Below, piece after piece: positions 40,778-49,631 of a stretch of 64,000 nt of DNA. A program made the translations under genes and the position numbers. Location of the stretch: assembly GCA_046330315.1 (NCBI GenBank), contig JAXLSZ010000012.1, positions 1 through 64,000 of the forward strand. Direction: 5' to 3'. This DNA comes from JAXLSZ01 sp046330315 (lineage in GTDB: Bacteria > Actinomycetota > Thermoleophilia > Solirubrobacterales > 70-9). The first letter of the stretch is position 1. The number at the start of each line of letters is the position of its first letter. The notes below the pieces were generated by a model that was not told the DNA's origin, made no database searches, and saw nothing but the letters and a program-made list of their open reading frames with translations.

Positions 40778-43696
40778 TCAGGGGACCTCGCGGCGGAGCC
40801 AGCCGCGGTAGAAGCCCTCCAGGTCGGGGAGGAACTCGTGGACCACCGGATAGCCCGGCGTCACCGCCTCGGTCTCCAGCAGCCGGCCCGAGACCGGGCA
40901 GTAGAACTCGCGCAGCTCCATCCAGTCCGGATCGCAGTGCGCCAGCCGCGGATAGACCTCCTCGAGGAGCTCGTCGGTGTCGCGGACGAAGACCGGCGCG
41001 TGCATCTTCCAGTTGCGGTCGTAGCGGCAGAAGTCGTGGCCCGCGTCCGAGCGGATCACCAGCTCCCGGTCGGAGCGGCGCCTCACCACGTTCAGCGCCT
41101 CGCCCACCGGCAGCACGATCGGATCGTCGTAGGGAACCCGCTCCTGGAGGACCGAGGTCCACTTCTCGAAGCGGTCGGGGTCCTTGTAGCCGGACTGGAT
41201 GTCCTTGACCTCCAAGCGGGAGAGGCGCTCGTCCAGCAGCGCCGCCAGGGTCTCGCGCTCCAGCGGGCGGCCGGCGGCCCGCGGCGGCTCGACCTCGGAG
41301 ACCTCGGAGGAGGACAGGAACGCGGCGGCGGACTCCTCGGGGGTGACCTTGCCGACCGGGGTGTCCACGGCGGCCGGGATGGTCGGCGTCTCGGCGTCGA
41401 ATTCGAAGTCCTCTGGAAGGTCCCAGAAGCCACGGAACTCCGCCGCCCAGCGGGCGGAGAGCCTCATCGACTCCGCGTAGCCGACCTTGACGGGCTCGAT
41501 CAGGTCGCCGGCCAGCACCCGTTCGCGCTCGCGCTGCCACCACTCCGCAGCCGGGACCGCGCGCTCCAGCCGCCGCTCCCGGGCCCGGGAGCGGCGCGCC
41601 TCGGGGCCGCCGCCGTCCTCGAAGCTGCCGCCCTCCTCGGGGCCGCGGCCGTCCTCGAGGCTGCCGCCCTCGGAGCCGCCGCCCATCTCGGGGCCGCCGC
41701 CCATCTCGGGGCCGCGGCCGTCTTCGAGGCCGACCGCGTAGACCGACTCGGCGAAGCGCGGCAGCAGGTGGCCCTCGGCCACGTCGCGGCGCACCGCCTC
41801 CGGGTCGCGCTCGAGCGGGTCGCCGAGGCCGGCCGCCCCCTTCATCACCGAGAGGTAGAGATCGCCGTTTGCGAAGGGCTCGAGAAGCGTCCAGTTGTCC
41901 AGTCCCAGGTTGCGCTCGCCCGCGATCCCGAGCAGCTCCGGCTCGTCGAAGGGGCCGTCGGCGAGCGGGTAGGCCTCGCCCGCCTCGGCCAGCTCGCGCA
42001 GGTTGTTCGCCTTGATGTTGTGGATGTAGGCCGCCGAGCCCGGGTAGCCGCCGAAGATCCCCTGCGAGGTGAAGAGCCTGGTGGTGCCGAGGTTCTGGAG
42101 CTCCCAGAAGGGCGTGTTCCAGATCATGTGCAGGGACTCGAAGCTGGAGCCGCCGCGATGGCGCCCGGGCCCTGAGGTGTTGGCCTTGATGCGGCGCGAG
42201 AGGTAGATCATCGGGCAGATCAGCTCCCACATCTCGACGTCGCCGGCGTCGCCCTCGGGATTGAACATCGCGGCGCAGGTGTCGGTGCCGTCGAGCACGT
42301 ACTTCGCGCCCATCCCCTGCGCGGCGATCTCGAAGTTCATGATCGCCGAGGAGTTTCCGTACTGGTCCACCCCGCCGCCCTGGATCACGTTCCCCGACAC
42401 CGAGTAGGACCCGATCACCTCCTCGATGAAGCCGCGTGACTGAAGCGCCCGCGAGAGGGTGCGCGGGTAGCCGGTGAAGGCCGGCTGCAGGAAGGCCCAG
42501 GCGATCCCGGTCGAGCCCTCGGCGTCGCCGAGATTGGCGATCGTCCCCTCCGGGAAGTTGGTCTTGACCGCGTAGTAGGCGCCGTCGTTGACCTTGTCGT
42601 TGCAGATCAGGGTCTGGGTGAACATCACCCAGATCGCTCCCTGCATCCCCGAGGGGGTGCAGTTCGCCGAGTGCCAGCCCCAGGCCGAGGCGCCGTCCAT
42701 GTCGAGCTCGTAGTCGCCGTCTCCGCCGATCCGCACCTCGAAGGGCGCGTGCATGACGAAGTCGCGGCGGGCCCTCGCCGGAAGCTGGGGCTTGTCGGCG
42801 AAGGTCGTGTCCATGAAGGCGGCGGCGCGGTAGCGGCCCGGCACCGTCATCTCGCGGATCCGCGCCTTGAAGGAGCGCCGGCCCTCCTCGATAACCTCAC
42901 GGCTGAAGCGCTTGAAGCGCTCGGCGCCCTCCTCGAGGACGACTCGCTCGACCGCCTCGCGGATCATGTGGCAGCCGGCCAGGCGGGTGCGCTCGTCGAG
43001 CAGGTAGTACATCGGCGCCCGGGTCTGCTTCTGGCAGCGCAGCAGGTGCCAGGCGGCGAGCTCGTCCTCCTCGCCGATCTTCATGCAGGGAAGGTCGATG
43101 CCGTCGTCGAGGCGGTTGGTCGGGCCCACCGGGACCCCGCCCGGGGTCGAGGCGCCGATGTCCAGGACATGGGTGACGCCCCCGGCCCAGGCGATCAGCT
43201 CCCCCTCCCAGAAGATCGGCACGAAGGTCTGCACGTCGGCGTTGTGGACGTCGCCGATCACCGGGTCGTCGTTGGAGAAGATGTCGCCGGGGCGGATCTT
43301 CGGGTTGTCCTCCCAGCCGTTTCGGACCATGAACTTGATCGCGTCCGACATCGTGTGGACGTGGACGATGATCCCGGTGGAGAGAGCGATCGAGTCCCCC
43401 TCGGGGGTGTAGAGCGCGAAGCAGAGCTCGCCTAGCTCGCGGACGATCGGCGAGGCCGAGATGTTCAACGCCGTCTCGCGGGCCGAAACCAGCCCCCCGC
43501 GCAGCCGCGCGAAGAGCTTCTCGTAGCCGATCGGGTCCGAGTCCTTCATCTCCAGCTCGGTGATCCCGTGGTAGTGGCCGGTCTCGGCGAAGAGGCTCTC
43601 CGAGGTGGCGAGCATCTCGTCCAGCCTCCGTCCGTCCCAGCCGATGCCCCCGCCCTCCCTGGGTTCCAGCCGGCGGCTCTCTTCGACCATCGCCAT
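40778..43696 (-). CDS. HyuB-type carboxylase subunit fused to acetone carboxylase gamma domain
   Basis: 972 residues. Residues 1-640 are a hydantoinase B/oxoprolinase domain (ELCFALYTPEGDSIALSTGI, GDIFSNDDPVIGDVHNADV, GRHRGGSSFESLHM). A Gly/Glu-rich low-complexity linker of about 50 residues (SLEDGRGPEEGGSFEDGGG) follows. The C-terminal 150 residues (GHDFCRYDRNWKMHAPVFVRDT, EFYCPVSGRLLETEA) match the acetone carboxylase gamma subunit. Together with HyuA (46160-48316) this would make an ATP-dependent carboxylase of ketones such as acetone or acetophenone. Substrate not established. The partner gene is separated by a 2.4-kb insertion. Confidence 0.88.
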   Translation of the reverse strand: MAMVEESRRLEPREGGGIGWDGRRLDEMLATSESLFAETGHYHGITELEMKDSDPIGYEKLFARLRGGLVSARETALNISASPIVRELGELCFALYTPEGDSIALSTGIIVHVHTMSDAIKFMVRNGWEDNPKIRPGDIFSNDDPVIGDVHNADVQTFVPIFWEGELIAWAGGVTHVLDIGASTPGGVPVGPTNRLDDGIDLPCMKIGEEDELAAWHLLRCQKQTRAPMYYLLDERTRLAGCHMIREAVERVVLEEGAERFKRFSREVIEEGRRSFKARIREMTVPGRYRAAAFMDTTFADKPQLPARARRDFVMHAPFEVRIGGDGDYELDMDGASAWGWHSANCTPSGMQGAIWVMFTQTLICNDKVNDGAYYAVKTNFPEGTIANLGDAEGSTGIAWAFLQPAFTGYPRTLSRALQSRGFIEEVIGSYSVSGNVIQGGGVDQYGNSSAIMNFEIAAQGMGAKYVLDGTDTCAAMFNPEGDAGDVEMWELICPMIYLSRRIKANTSGPGRHRGGSSFESLHMIWNTPFWELQNLGTTRLFTSQGIFGGYPGSAAYIHNIKANNLRELAEAGEAYPLADGPFDEPELLGIAGERNLGLDNWTLLEPFANGDLYLSVMKGAAGLGDPLERDPEAVRRDVAEGHLLPRFAESVYAVGLEDGRGPEMGGGPEMGGGSEGGSLEDGRGPEEGGSFEDGGGPEARRSRARERRLERAVPAAEWWQRERERVLAGDLIEPVKVGYAESMRLSARWAAEFRGFWDLPEDFEFDAETPTIPAAVDTPVGKVTPEESAAAFLSSSEVSEVEPPRAAGRPLERETLAALLDERLSRLEVKDIQSGYKDPDRFEKWTSVLQERVPYDDPIVLPVGEALNVVRRRSDRELVIRSDAGHDFCRYDRNWKMHAPVFVRDTDELLEEVYPRLAHCDPDWMELREFYCPVSGRLLETEAVTPGYPVVHEFLPDLEGFYRGWLRREVP

Positions 43697-43729
43697 CGCG
43701 GCGAGGAACTCTACCCGCCCGCCCCCGGG

Positions 43730-43772
43730 GTGGGACCTCTAATCGCTGACCCTCAGGGTTTAGAGGTCCCAC
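43730..43772. repeat. Dispersed hairpin element, copy 3
   Basis: GTGGGACCTCT (43730-43740) pairs perfectly with AGAGGTCCCAC (43762-43772), with one further A-T pair inside; 21-base loop. It lies 34 bases upstream of the hyuB start. Same arm sequence as copies 1 and 2. Confidence 0.9.
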
Positions 43773-43904
43773 GGCGGGCTGCGGACCGATCGGCGATGGC
43801 ACTCGCACCAGGCGCGCGGGGTCCGGGAGGGAAACGGGGCAGACTCGGCACACTCCGCGCGCCACCCGCACGCCACCCACCGCCACCCTCGCCCGATGCT
43901 CCGG

Positions 43905-43947
43905 GTGGGACCTCAAAGCGCTGATGGTCAAGGTCGAGAGGTCCCAC
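43905..43947. repeat. Dispersed hairpin element, copy 4
   Basis: 10-bp perfect arms GTGGGACCTC (43905-43914) and GAGGTCCCAC (43938-43947), loop 23 bases containing GATGGTCAAGGTC, similar to the loop of copy 5. It lies between hyuB and the nuclease-like gene. Confidence 0.9.
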
Positions 43948-44023
43948 GTGGCCGGCCGCCCCGGCCGCCCGGCGCGTGGGGCCACTCGTCACCGACGCCG
44001 TGGGACCAGTCATCGCCGACGCC

Positions 44024-44064
44024 GTGGGACCTCTTCCCGTCGATGGTCAGGGTCTAGAGGTCCC
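44024..44064. repeat. Dispersed hairpin element, copy 5, abutting nuclease start
   Basis: Arms GGGACCTCT (44026-44034) and AGAGGTCCC (44056-44064), with the outermost pair lost through a change to CCCGGG. Loop TCGATGGTCAGGGTC. The 3' arm ends two bases before the GTG start codon at 44067. A half element (GTGGGACC) lies just upstream at about 44000. The whole 43697-44066 gap consists of these elements and holds no gene. Confidence 0.85.
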
Positions 44065-44066
44065 GG

Positions 44067-44993
44067 GTGGCTGTGGAGGCGCACAAGGACCCTTGGAGGC
44101 GGGTGTCTGAGTTGGCCTCGGCTCAGGGTGGGGTGATCGGCAGGCAGCAGCTCCTCGAGGCCGGCCTCGGGCCGGGCGCGATCGACAACTGGCTCGGCTC
44201 AGGCCGTCTCCACCGGGTTCACCGAGGCGCATTCTCGGTTGGGCATCGCGCTCTCGGGGACCGCGGTCGGCAGATGGCCGCCGTCCTGGCCGCGGGACGC
44301 GGCGCCGTGATCAGCCATCGCAGCGCCGCCCACCTTTGGGACCTTCGGCGAACCGACCGCAAGGTGGTCGAGGTATCGGCCCCCGGGCGCTGCCGGCACC
44401 GCAGGCCGGACCTTCACGTGCATCGACCGCGCCGGCTCGACCAGGACGACTGCACAGCTCTCGACGGCGTGCCCGTGACCACGGTCGCGCGGACCCTGCT
44501 CGACCTTGCCGAGGTGGTCGGCCTGGCCGATCTCGACCGAGCGACGGAGCAGGCGGAGCGCATCGGGATCTTCGATCTCGACCAGATGAACAGGCTGCTG
44601 GGCCGCAGCCGGGGTCGCCGTGGGCTGAGGCCCCTGCGGGTTGTGCTGGCCCGGCAGGCTCCGGAAACGATGTCGGCCCGGTCGGAGCTGGAGCGCGCCT
44701 TTCTGCGGCTTTGCCGGGAGGGGTCCATCCCTGTGCCGTCGATCAACATCTGGATCGAGGGCTACGAGGTCGACGCGGCCTGGCCCCGGGCCCGGCTGGT
44801 GGTGGAGCTGGACGGCTTCGAGTATCACCGAACCCGGGCCGCGTTCGAGCGCGACCGCCTGCGGGACGCGCAGCTGCAGGCCGCAGGGTTCAGCGTTATC
44901 CGGCTCACCGATCAGCGGCTGCGAACGGATCGGGACGGAGTGGTGGGGTCGCTTCGCCGGATGCTCGGGCTGGATCAGGCGACGGTGCAGTGA
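44067..44993 (+). CDS. AbiEi-type wHTH plus DUF559 endonuclease-like protein
   Basis: 308 residues from a GTG at 44067. The N-terminal VIGRQQLLEAGLGPGAIDNWLGSGRLHRVHRGAFSVG matches the winged-helix domain of type IV antitoxin AbiEi-like proteins, followed by ISHRSAAHLWDLR and VTTVARTLLDLAEV. The C-terminal part (EVDAAWPRARLVVELDGFEYHRTRAAFERDRLRDAQLQAAGFSVIRLT) is DUF559, a Vsr-like PD-(D/E)XK fold. No separate toxin is adjacent. It is on the opposite strand to both carboxylase genes and is bounded by hairpin elements. Confidence 0.85.
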   Translation: MAVEAHKDPWRRVSELASAQGGVIGRQQLLEAGLGPGAIDNWLGSGRLHRVHRGAFSVGHRALGDRGRQMAAVLAAGRGAVISHRSAAHLWDLRRTDRKVVEVSAPGRCRHRRPDLHVHRPRRLDQDDCTALDGVPVTTVARTLLDLAEVVGLADLDRATEQAERIGIFDLDQMNRLLGRSRGRRGLRPLRVVLARQAPETMSARSELERAFLRLCREGSIPVPSINIWIEGYEVDAAWPRARLVVELDGFEYHRTRAAFERDRLRDAQLQAAGFSVIRLTDQRLRTDRDGVVGSLRRMLGLDQATVQ

Positions 44994-45026
44994 CGGTCCG
45001 CCCGCCCAGCCCCTCCGGCAAACGCG

Positions 45027-45977
45027 TCAGGCGGCCGTCCCGACCTTGACGCCACCGCGGCGCGCGTTGGCGTCGATCGCATCGACAATCTCCGGCCAAA
45101 GCTGCTCCGGGAGATCGTGGCCCATGCCCTCGATCATCTTCAGGCGTGCTTCGGGAATTGCCCGAGCGGTCGCCCTCCCCGCGGCCGGGCGAATCAGCGG
45201 GTCCGACCCGCCGTGGACGACCAGCGCGGGGAGGTCCAGCCGCCGAAGCCGGCGAGCCCTGTTTCCCGAGCAGTTGATCGCATGAAGCTGACGGGCCACC
45301 CCCGGCGGGTAGAAGCTGCGCCGGTAGGAGACCTGCATCAGCTCCCGGAACCGCTCGGGGGCCATCGGGTAGCGCGGCGAGCCGATCACTTCGAAGGTCC
45401 TCGTGACCAAATCCATGTAGGCGTCGGCGTCGGAGGGCGGCTTGGCCATCAGCGTCACCATCGCCCTCCACTTGGGCATCCGAAACCAGCGGCTGCCGGT
45501 GCTGGACATCACCGAGGCGATCGAGTGGACCCGCTGCCGATGCTCGATCGCCATCGTCTGGCAGATCATCCCGCCCATCGAGACCCCGACCACGTGGGCC
45601 CTCTCGATTCCGAGGTGGTCGAGCAGGCCGACCGCATCGGCGGCCATGTCGGAGAGCAGGTAGGCGGGGCGGCCCGTCCCCGTGAGCATCGCGGCCCGAC
45701 CCGGCATCTTGCGGGAATCGAGCTTGGTCGAGTGGCCGACATCGCGATTGTCGAAGCGGATCACGCGGTATCCCCGCGCGACGAGGGTCTCGCAGAACCG
45801 CTCGTCCCAGGCTACCAGCTGCATGCCGAGGCCCATGACGAGAAGCATCGCCGGGTCGCCGGTGTTCCCGAACTCGTCATAGGCGATCTCGATTCCGTTG
45901 GAGGCGACCACGTGCTCCCGTTCGGCCAGCCTGTCGAGGGTCTCCTGCACCCTCCGATCCCGATCGCGCCCGCTCAC
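45027..45977 (-). CDS. Alpha/beta hydrolase
   Basis: About 316 residues from a GTG at 45977. Oxyanion region LLVMGLGMQLVAWDERFCETL, nucleophile elbow GVSMGGMICQ (Ser), acid in VVHGGSDPLIRP, and His in MIEGMGHDLPEQLWPEI complete the catalytic triad. IRFDNRDVGHSTKLD is also typical of this hydrolase group. Substrate unknown. It lies between the two carboxylase genes; hairpin copies 6 and 7 lie immediately upstream, so the start region may be affected by them. Confidence 0.88.
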   Translation of the reverse strand: MSGRDRDRRVQETLDRLAEREHVVASNGIEIAYDEFGNTGDPAMLLVMGLGMQLVAWDERFCETLVARGYRVIRFDNRDVGHSTKLDSRKMPGRAAMLTGTGRPAYLLSDMAADAVGLLDHLGIERAHVVGVSMGGMICQTMAIEHRQRVHSIASVMSSTGSRWFRMPKWRAMVTLMAKPPSDADAYMDLVTRTFEVIGSPRYPMAPERFRELMQVSYRRSFYPPGVARQLHAINCSGNRARRLRRLDLPALVVHGGSDPLIRPAAGRATARAIPEARLKMIEGMGHDLPEQLWPEIVDAIDANARRGGVKVGTAA

Positions 45978-45991
45978 CCCTCGAACCCTAT

Positions 45992-46041
45992 GACCTGGGA
46001 CCTCCCGACCCCGCTGTGAGGGGGTGAAAAGGTCCCAGGTC
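45992..46041. repeat. Dispersed hairpin element, copy 6 (variant)
   Basis: Perfect 12-bp arms GACCTGGGACCT (45992-46003) and AGGTCCCAGGTC (46030-46041). The arm changes CGTG to CCTG together with its partner, so pairing is kept. Loop of 26 bases has an inner ACCCC...GGGGT match. Located upstream of the hydrolase start. Confidence 0.9.
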
Positions 46042-46064
46042 CTCTGGCGAGCTTCGTGGCTGCG

Positions 46065-46112
46065 ACGTGGGACCTCCGAGCACCTGCTGGGTGGGGTCAA
46101 AAGGTCCCACGT
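46065..46112. repeat. Dispersed hairpin element, copy 7 (variant)
   Basis: Perfect 11-bp arms ACGTGGGACCT (46065-46075) and AGGTCCCACGT (46102-46112) with a 26-base loop ending GGGGTCAAA, like copy 6 (GGGGTGAAA). It lies 47 bases downstream of the hyuA stop. Confidence 0.9.
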
Positions 46113-46159
46113 GGGAGGCGGAGGTGGGGTTGCGGGCCGGGAAGAGCTGGCGGGGCGAG

Positions 46160-48316
46160 CTAGGCGGAGGTGAGGTGGAAGATCTGGTGGCGGTCGAGCC
46201 GGGCGCTGCGGCCCGGGGGGACCGCGAAGGTGGTCGCCACCGACTCGACGATCGCCGGGCCCTCGATCGTGTTCCCGGCCCGCAGCTCGGAGAGCTCGAA
46301 GATCGCGGTCTCGCGACGCTCCAGGCCCTCGCCCGTCTTCCACCACACCGCGCGCCCGCCCTTTGGCGGCGCCGCCGAGTCACCCTCCCGCTCGTCGGGC
46401 AGGGCGGGGCGCTCGACCTCGACCGACCCGAGGACGATCGCGTGAGTCACCAGGTAGCCGAGCTCCGGCGAGCGGGCCGAGCGCGCGAACACCTTCCCGT
46501 AGGCATCCTCGAAGGCGGCGACGAGGTCCTCGAGCTCGGCGGAGTCCTCGAGCTCGGCATGCGGGGAGACGATCTCGATGTCGTTGAGCTGGCCGTAGTA
46601 CTGCATCCGCACCGCATGCGTGAAGGAGATCCTCTCCCGCCCGATCCCCGACTTGGCGAACTCGGCGGCCACCTTCTCCTCGAGCCCCTGCCACAAGCCG
46701 GTGATCAGCATCCCGATCCCGGCCCGCTCCATCTCGTCCTGCGCGGGCATGATCGGCATGTCGATGGTCTGGTCGAAGCGGTACTCGAAGGGCGCGCAGG
46801 CGCAGCCGTAGGCGCTGAACCCGGCCGCCCAGGCGGGCACCAGAACGTCCCTGTAGGGGACATCCTCGGTGTAGCCGGCGACGTGGAGCGGCCCGCCGCC
46901 CCCGTAGCAGAGCAGCGCGTAGTCGGCCGGCGAGTAGCCCTTTCCGAGGATCCGCCCGACCGCCTCGTTCTTCAGGGTCTGCTCGAATAGCTCGACCACC
47001 CCCGCCGCCGCCTCCTCGACGCCGAGGCCGAGCGGCTCGGCCACCTGCTCGCGCACCGCCGCCCGGGCCCGCTCGGGGTCGAGCTTCACCTCGCCGCCCA
47101 GGAAGTAGTCCGGGTTGACGCGTCCGAGCACCAGGTCGAGGTCGGTGACCGAGACCTCCTCCAGCCCGCCCTCGGGCCAGCACATGCCGATCCTCGAGCC
47201 CGCCGAGTCGGGCCCCAGCTCGGGGCGGTTGGAGTTGGGGTTGACCCGCACGAAGGATCCGGTCCCGGCGCCGATCGAGTCGATCCTGACCAGTGGCATG
47301 GCGAGAAGGAAGCGCGCGATATCCGGCGTCTGGGTGATCTCGAAACGCCCGTCGGTGATCAGCGCGATGTCGAACGAGGTCCCGCCGATGTCCGTGCACA
47401 GGACATTGGGCAGCCCCATCGCCTCCGCCAGCTGCCCCCCCCCGACCACCCCGCCGATCGGGCCCGAGACCAGAGTGCGGGCCAGCTCCTGTGCCTCGAT
47501 CGAAATCGTCCCACCGTGCGAGGCCATCACCCGCAGCTCGAACCCGGCCCCCGCCTCCTTCGTCCTGTGGCGAACCGACTTCAGCGTTCCCCGCGACGGC
47601 TCGGCCGCGTAGGCCTCGATCAGGGTGGAGTTGAGCCTCGGCAGGTCGCGCCGCATCGGGTAGAGCTGGGAGGAGACGAACACCGGCACCTCCTCCGAGG
47701 CGACCCCGCGGGCGGCCTTCTCCTCCTCGAGGATCTCGGCGACCCGCAGCTCGTGCCCGGCGTTGCGATAGCTGAAGAGCAGCGAAATGCAGATGCCCTC
47801 GACCCCCGCCTCGAGCAGCTCGGCGGCCGCCGCCCGGGCGTCCTCCTCGCGCAGCGGCAGCACCTCGGTGCCCATCACGTCGATCCTCCCCCTCACCCCC
47901 TTGACCAGCTCGCGGGCAACGATCGGCTCGTTGTGGTGGTGCGTGGCGATGTGGAGACGATCGGAGTAGGAGTAGCCGAGATAGGTCTGGATCGCGCGCT
48001 CGATGCGCAGGTAGTCCTCCTGTCCGGCGGTGACCACCGCCCCGATCCTCAGTCCCTGGCGGGAGAGCAGGCGGTTGAGCATCGCGGTCCCGCTGAAGAT
48101 CCCCGAGACGATCCCGCCGAAGGCCTGTTCCGGCGAGCTGTCCCACTGCCCGAGCGCGTCCTCGGCGGAGCGCATGAACCCGACCGACTCGTCCTCTGGC
48201 GTGGTCTGGGCCTTGCCGACCGCGAAACGCCCGCGGGCATCGACGATGAAGGTGTCCGTCATCGTTCCTCCGGCGTCGATCGCCAGCACCCGGGGATCGC
48301 GGTGCGCCTCGCTCAT
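46160..48316 (-). CDS. HyuA-type (hydantoinase A/acetone carboxylase) subunit
   Basis: 718 residues. The N-terminal phosphate motif VLAIDAGGTMTDTFIVD and the second actin-like motif NVLCTDIGGTSFDIALITDG identify the hydantoinase A/oxoprolinase ATPase fold. ASHGGTISIEAQELARTLVSGPIGGVVGG and the C-terminal EGPAIVESVATTFAVPPG are also family markers. With the HyuB-gamma fusion it should phosphorylate substrate and bicarbonate in ATP-dependent carboxylation. In related operons the two genes are adjacent; here 2.4 kb intervenes. Confidence 0.9.
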   Translation of the reverse strand: MSEAHRDPRVLAIDAGGTMTDTFIVDARGRFAVGKAQTTPEDESVGFMRSAEDALGQWDSSPEQAFGGIVSGIFSGTAMLNRLLSRQGLRIGAVVTAGQEDYLRIERAIQTYLGYSYSDRLHIATHHHNEPIVARELVKGVRGRIDVMGTEVLPLREEDARAAAAELLEAGVEGICISLLFSYRNAGHELRVAEILEEEKAARGVASEEVPVFVSSQLYPMRRDLPRLNSTLIEAYAAEPSRGTLKSVRHRTKEAGAGFELRVMASHGGTISIEAQELARTLVSGPIGGVVGGGQLAEAMGLPNVLCTDIGGTSFDIALITDGRFEITQTPDIARFLLAMPLVRIDSIGAGTGSFVRVNPNSNRPELGPDSAGSRIGMCWPEGGLEEVSVTDLDLVLGRVNPDYFLGGEVKLDPERARAAVREQVAEPLGLGVEEAAAGVVELFEQTLKNEAVGRILGKGYSPADYALLCYGGGGPLHVAGYTEDVPYRDVLVPAWAAGFSAYGCACAPFEYRFDQTIDMPIMPAQDEMERAGIGMLITGLWQGLEEKVAAEFAKSGIGRERISFTHAVRMQYYGQLNDIEIVSPHAELEDSAELEDLVAAFEDAYGKVFARSARSPELGYLVTHAIVLGSVEVERPALPDEREGDSAAPPKGGRAVWWKTGEGLERRETAIFELSELRAGNTIEGPAIVESVATTFAVPPGRSARLDRHQIFHLTSA

Positions 48317-48440
48317 GGCCCGCGAGTCTATTCAGCACGGTGGGGCGCAGGCCGGCCGCGATTCACCGCCCGGGCGATGGCTGGGCGGCTTCGATTCCCC
48401 GGCCGGGCGCCGGACCGCCACAGCGCCTAGCCTTGGGCCG

Positions 48441-49601
48441 GTGCGAACGGCGGTGATATCCGACCTTCACCTGGGAAGCGCCTCGCGCGAGGACGTCCTG
48501 CGCGATCCCGAGGTGCGCTCCGCCCTCTTCGAGCCCCTCGCCTCCGCCGACCGCCTCGTCCTGCTGGGCGACAGCGTGGAGCTGCGGGACTTCCCCCTGG
48601 CCCTGGCCCTCGAGGAGGCCCGGCCCTTCTTCGAGGAGCTCGGCGAGGCGATGGCCGGGCGCGAGGTGCTGATGGTGCCCGGCAACCACGACCACCGGCT
48701 CGCCGAGCCGCTGCTGGAGCAGCACTCGCTCGACGGCGCCGGCCAGCGCCCCCTGGGCCTCGAGAACCGCTACGCGCCCGCCGGCGGGGCGGCCGCGAGG
48801 ATCGCCGCGTGGCTCGGCCCGGCCCGCCTGGAGATGTCCTATCCCGGGGTGTGGCTGACCTCCGAGGTCTACGCCATGCACGGGCACTACATGGACGTCC
48901 ACCTCACCCTGCCTAAGGTGGAGGCGATCGGCGCCGCGGCGCTGACCCGCGCGCTCGGGCGCCTCCCGGACCCGGCCGCCCCCCAAGACTACGAGCGGCT
49001 CCTGGCCCCGATGTACGGCCTGATCTACGACTTCGCCCAGACCCGCGGCCACCGGAAGGTGGGGGCTCCGCGGCCCTCGGAGCGAGTCTGGAAGCTCGCC
49101 ACCGGCGGCGCCGGCTCGGGCTCCCGCCGCGCCCGGCTCGCTTCCACCGCGATCTCCCGCGGCGCCGTGCCGCTCGCCGTCGGCGCTCTGAACCTCCTGC
49201 TGGGGACCGGCTACGAGTCCGACCTCTCGGCCCCGGCGGTCTCACGGGCCGGGGTCAGGGGAGCCGCCGAGGCGGCCCAACGGATGCGCATCGGGGCCGA
49301 GCACGTGGTCGTCGGCCACAGCCACCGTGCCGGCCCCCGGGAGGACGAGGGCCCGTGGCGGATCGAGGGCGGAGGGTCGCTCCACAACACCGGCAACTGG
49401 GTCTTCGCCTCGGCCCTCCACCCCCTTCGCTCCCGGCCCGGTCCCTACTGGCCCGGGACGGTCACCTGGGTCGAGCCGGGCCTCGCGCCCCACCGGGAGC
49501 TGCTGCTGGCGGACCGCAGCGCCGAGGAGCTGGCCGCGATCGGCGGCGGCAGCGCCGGGCGGTTCCGGCTCTACTCCCTGGCCTCCAGGGAGGAGAGCTG
49601 A
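48441..49601 (+). CDS. Metallophosphoesterase
   Basis: About 386 residues from a GTG at 48441; the catalytic motif starts at once (VISDLHLGS), so the longer upstream frame is not used. Metal-binding motifs follow the calcineurin-like pattern: DLHLG, VLLGDSVE, VPGNHDHR, AMHGHYMD and VVGHSHRAG. It cleaves phosphodiesters or monoesters using two metals. A hydrophobic segment near GAVPLAVGALNLLLG could associate with membrane. Divergent from hyuA across about 120 bases. Confidence 0.88.
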   Translation: MRTAVISDLHLGSASREDVLRDPEVRSALFEPLASADRLVLLGDSVELRDFPLALALEEARPFFEELGEAMAGREVLMVPGNHDHRLAEPLLEQHSLDGAGQRPLGLENRYAPAGGAAARIAAWLGPARLEMSYPGVWLTSEVYAMHGHYMDVHLTLPKVEAIGAAALTRALGRLPDPAAPQDYERLLAPMYGLIYDFAQTRGHRKVGAPRPSERVWKLATGGAGSGSRRARLASTAISRGAVPLAVGALNLLLGTGYESDLSAPAVSRAGVRGAAEAAQRMRIGAEHVVVGHSHRAGPREDEGPWRIEGGGSLHNTGNWVFASALHPLRSRPGPYWPGTVTWVEPGLAPHRELLLADRSAEELAAIGGGSAGRFRLYSLASREES

Positions 49602-49631
49602 TCCAGCGACCGCCCGGCGCCGGCGCCGGGT

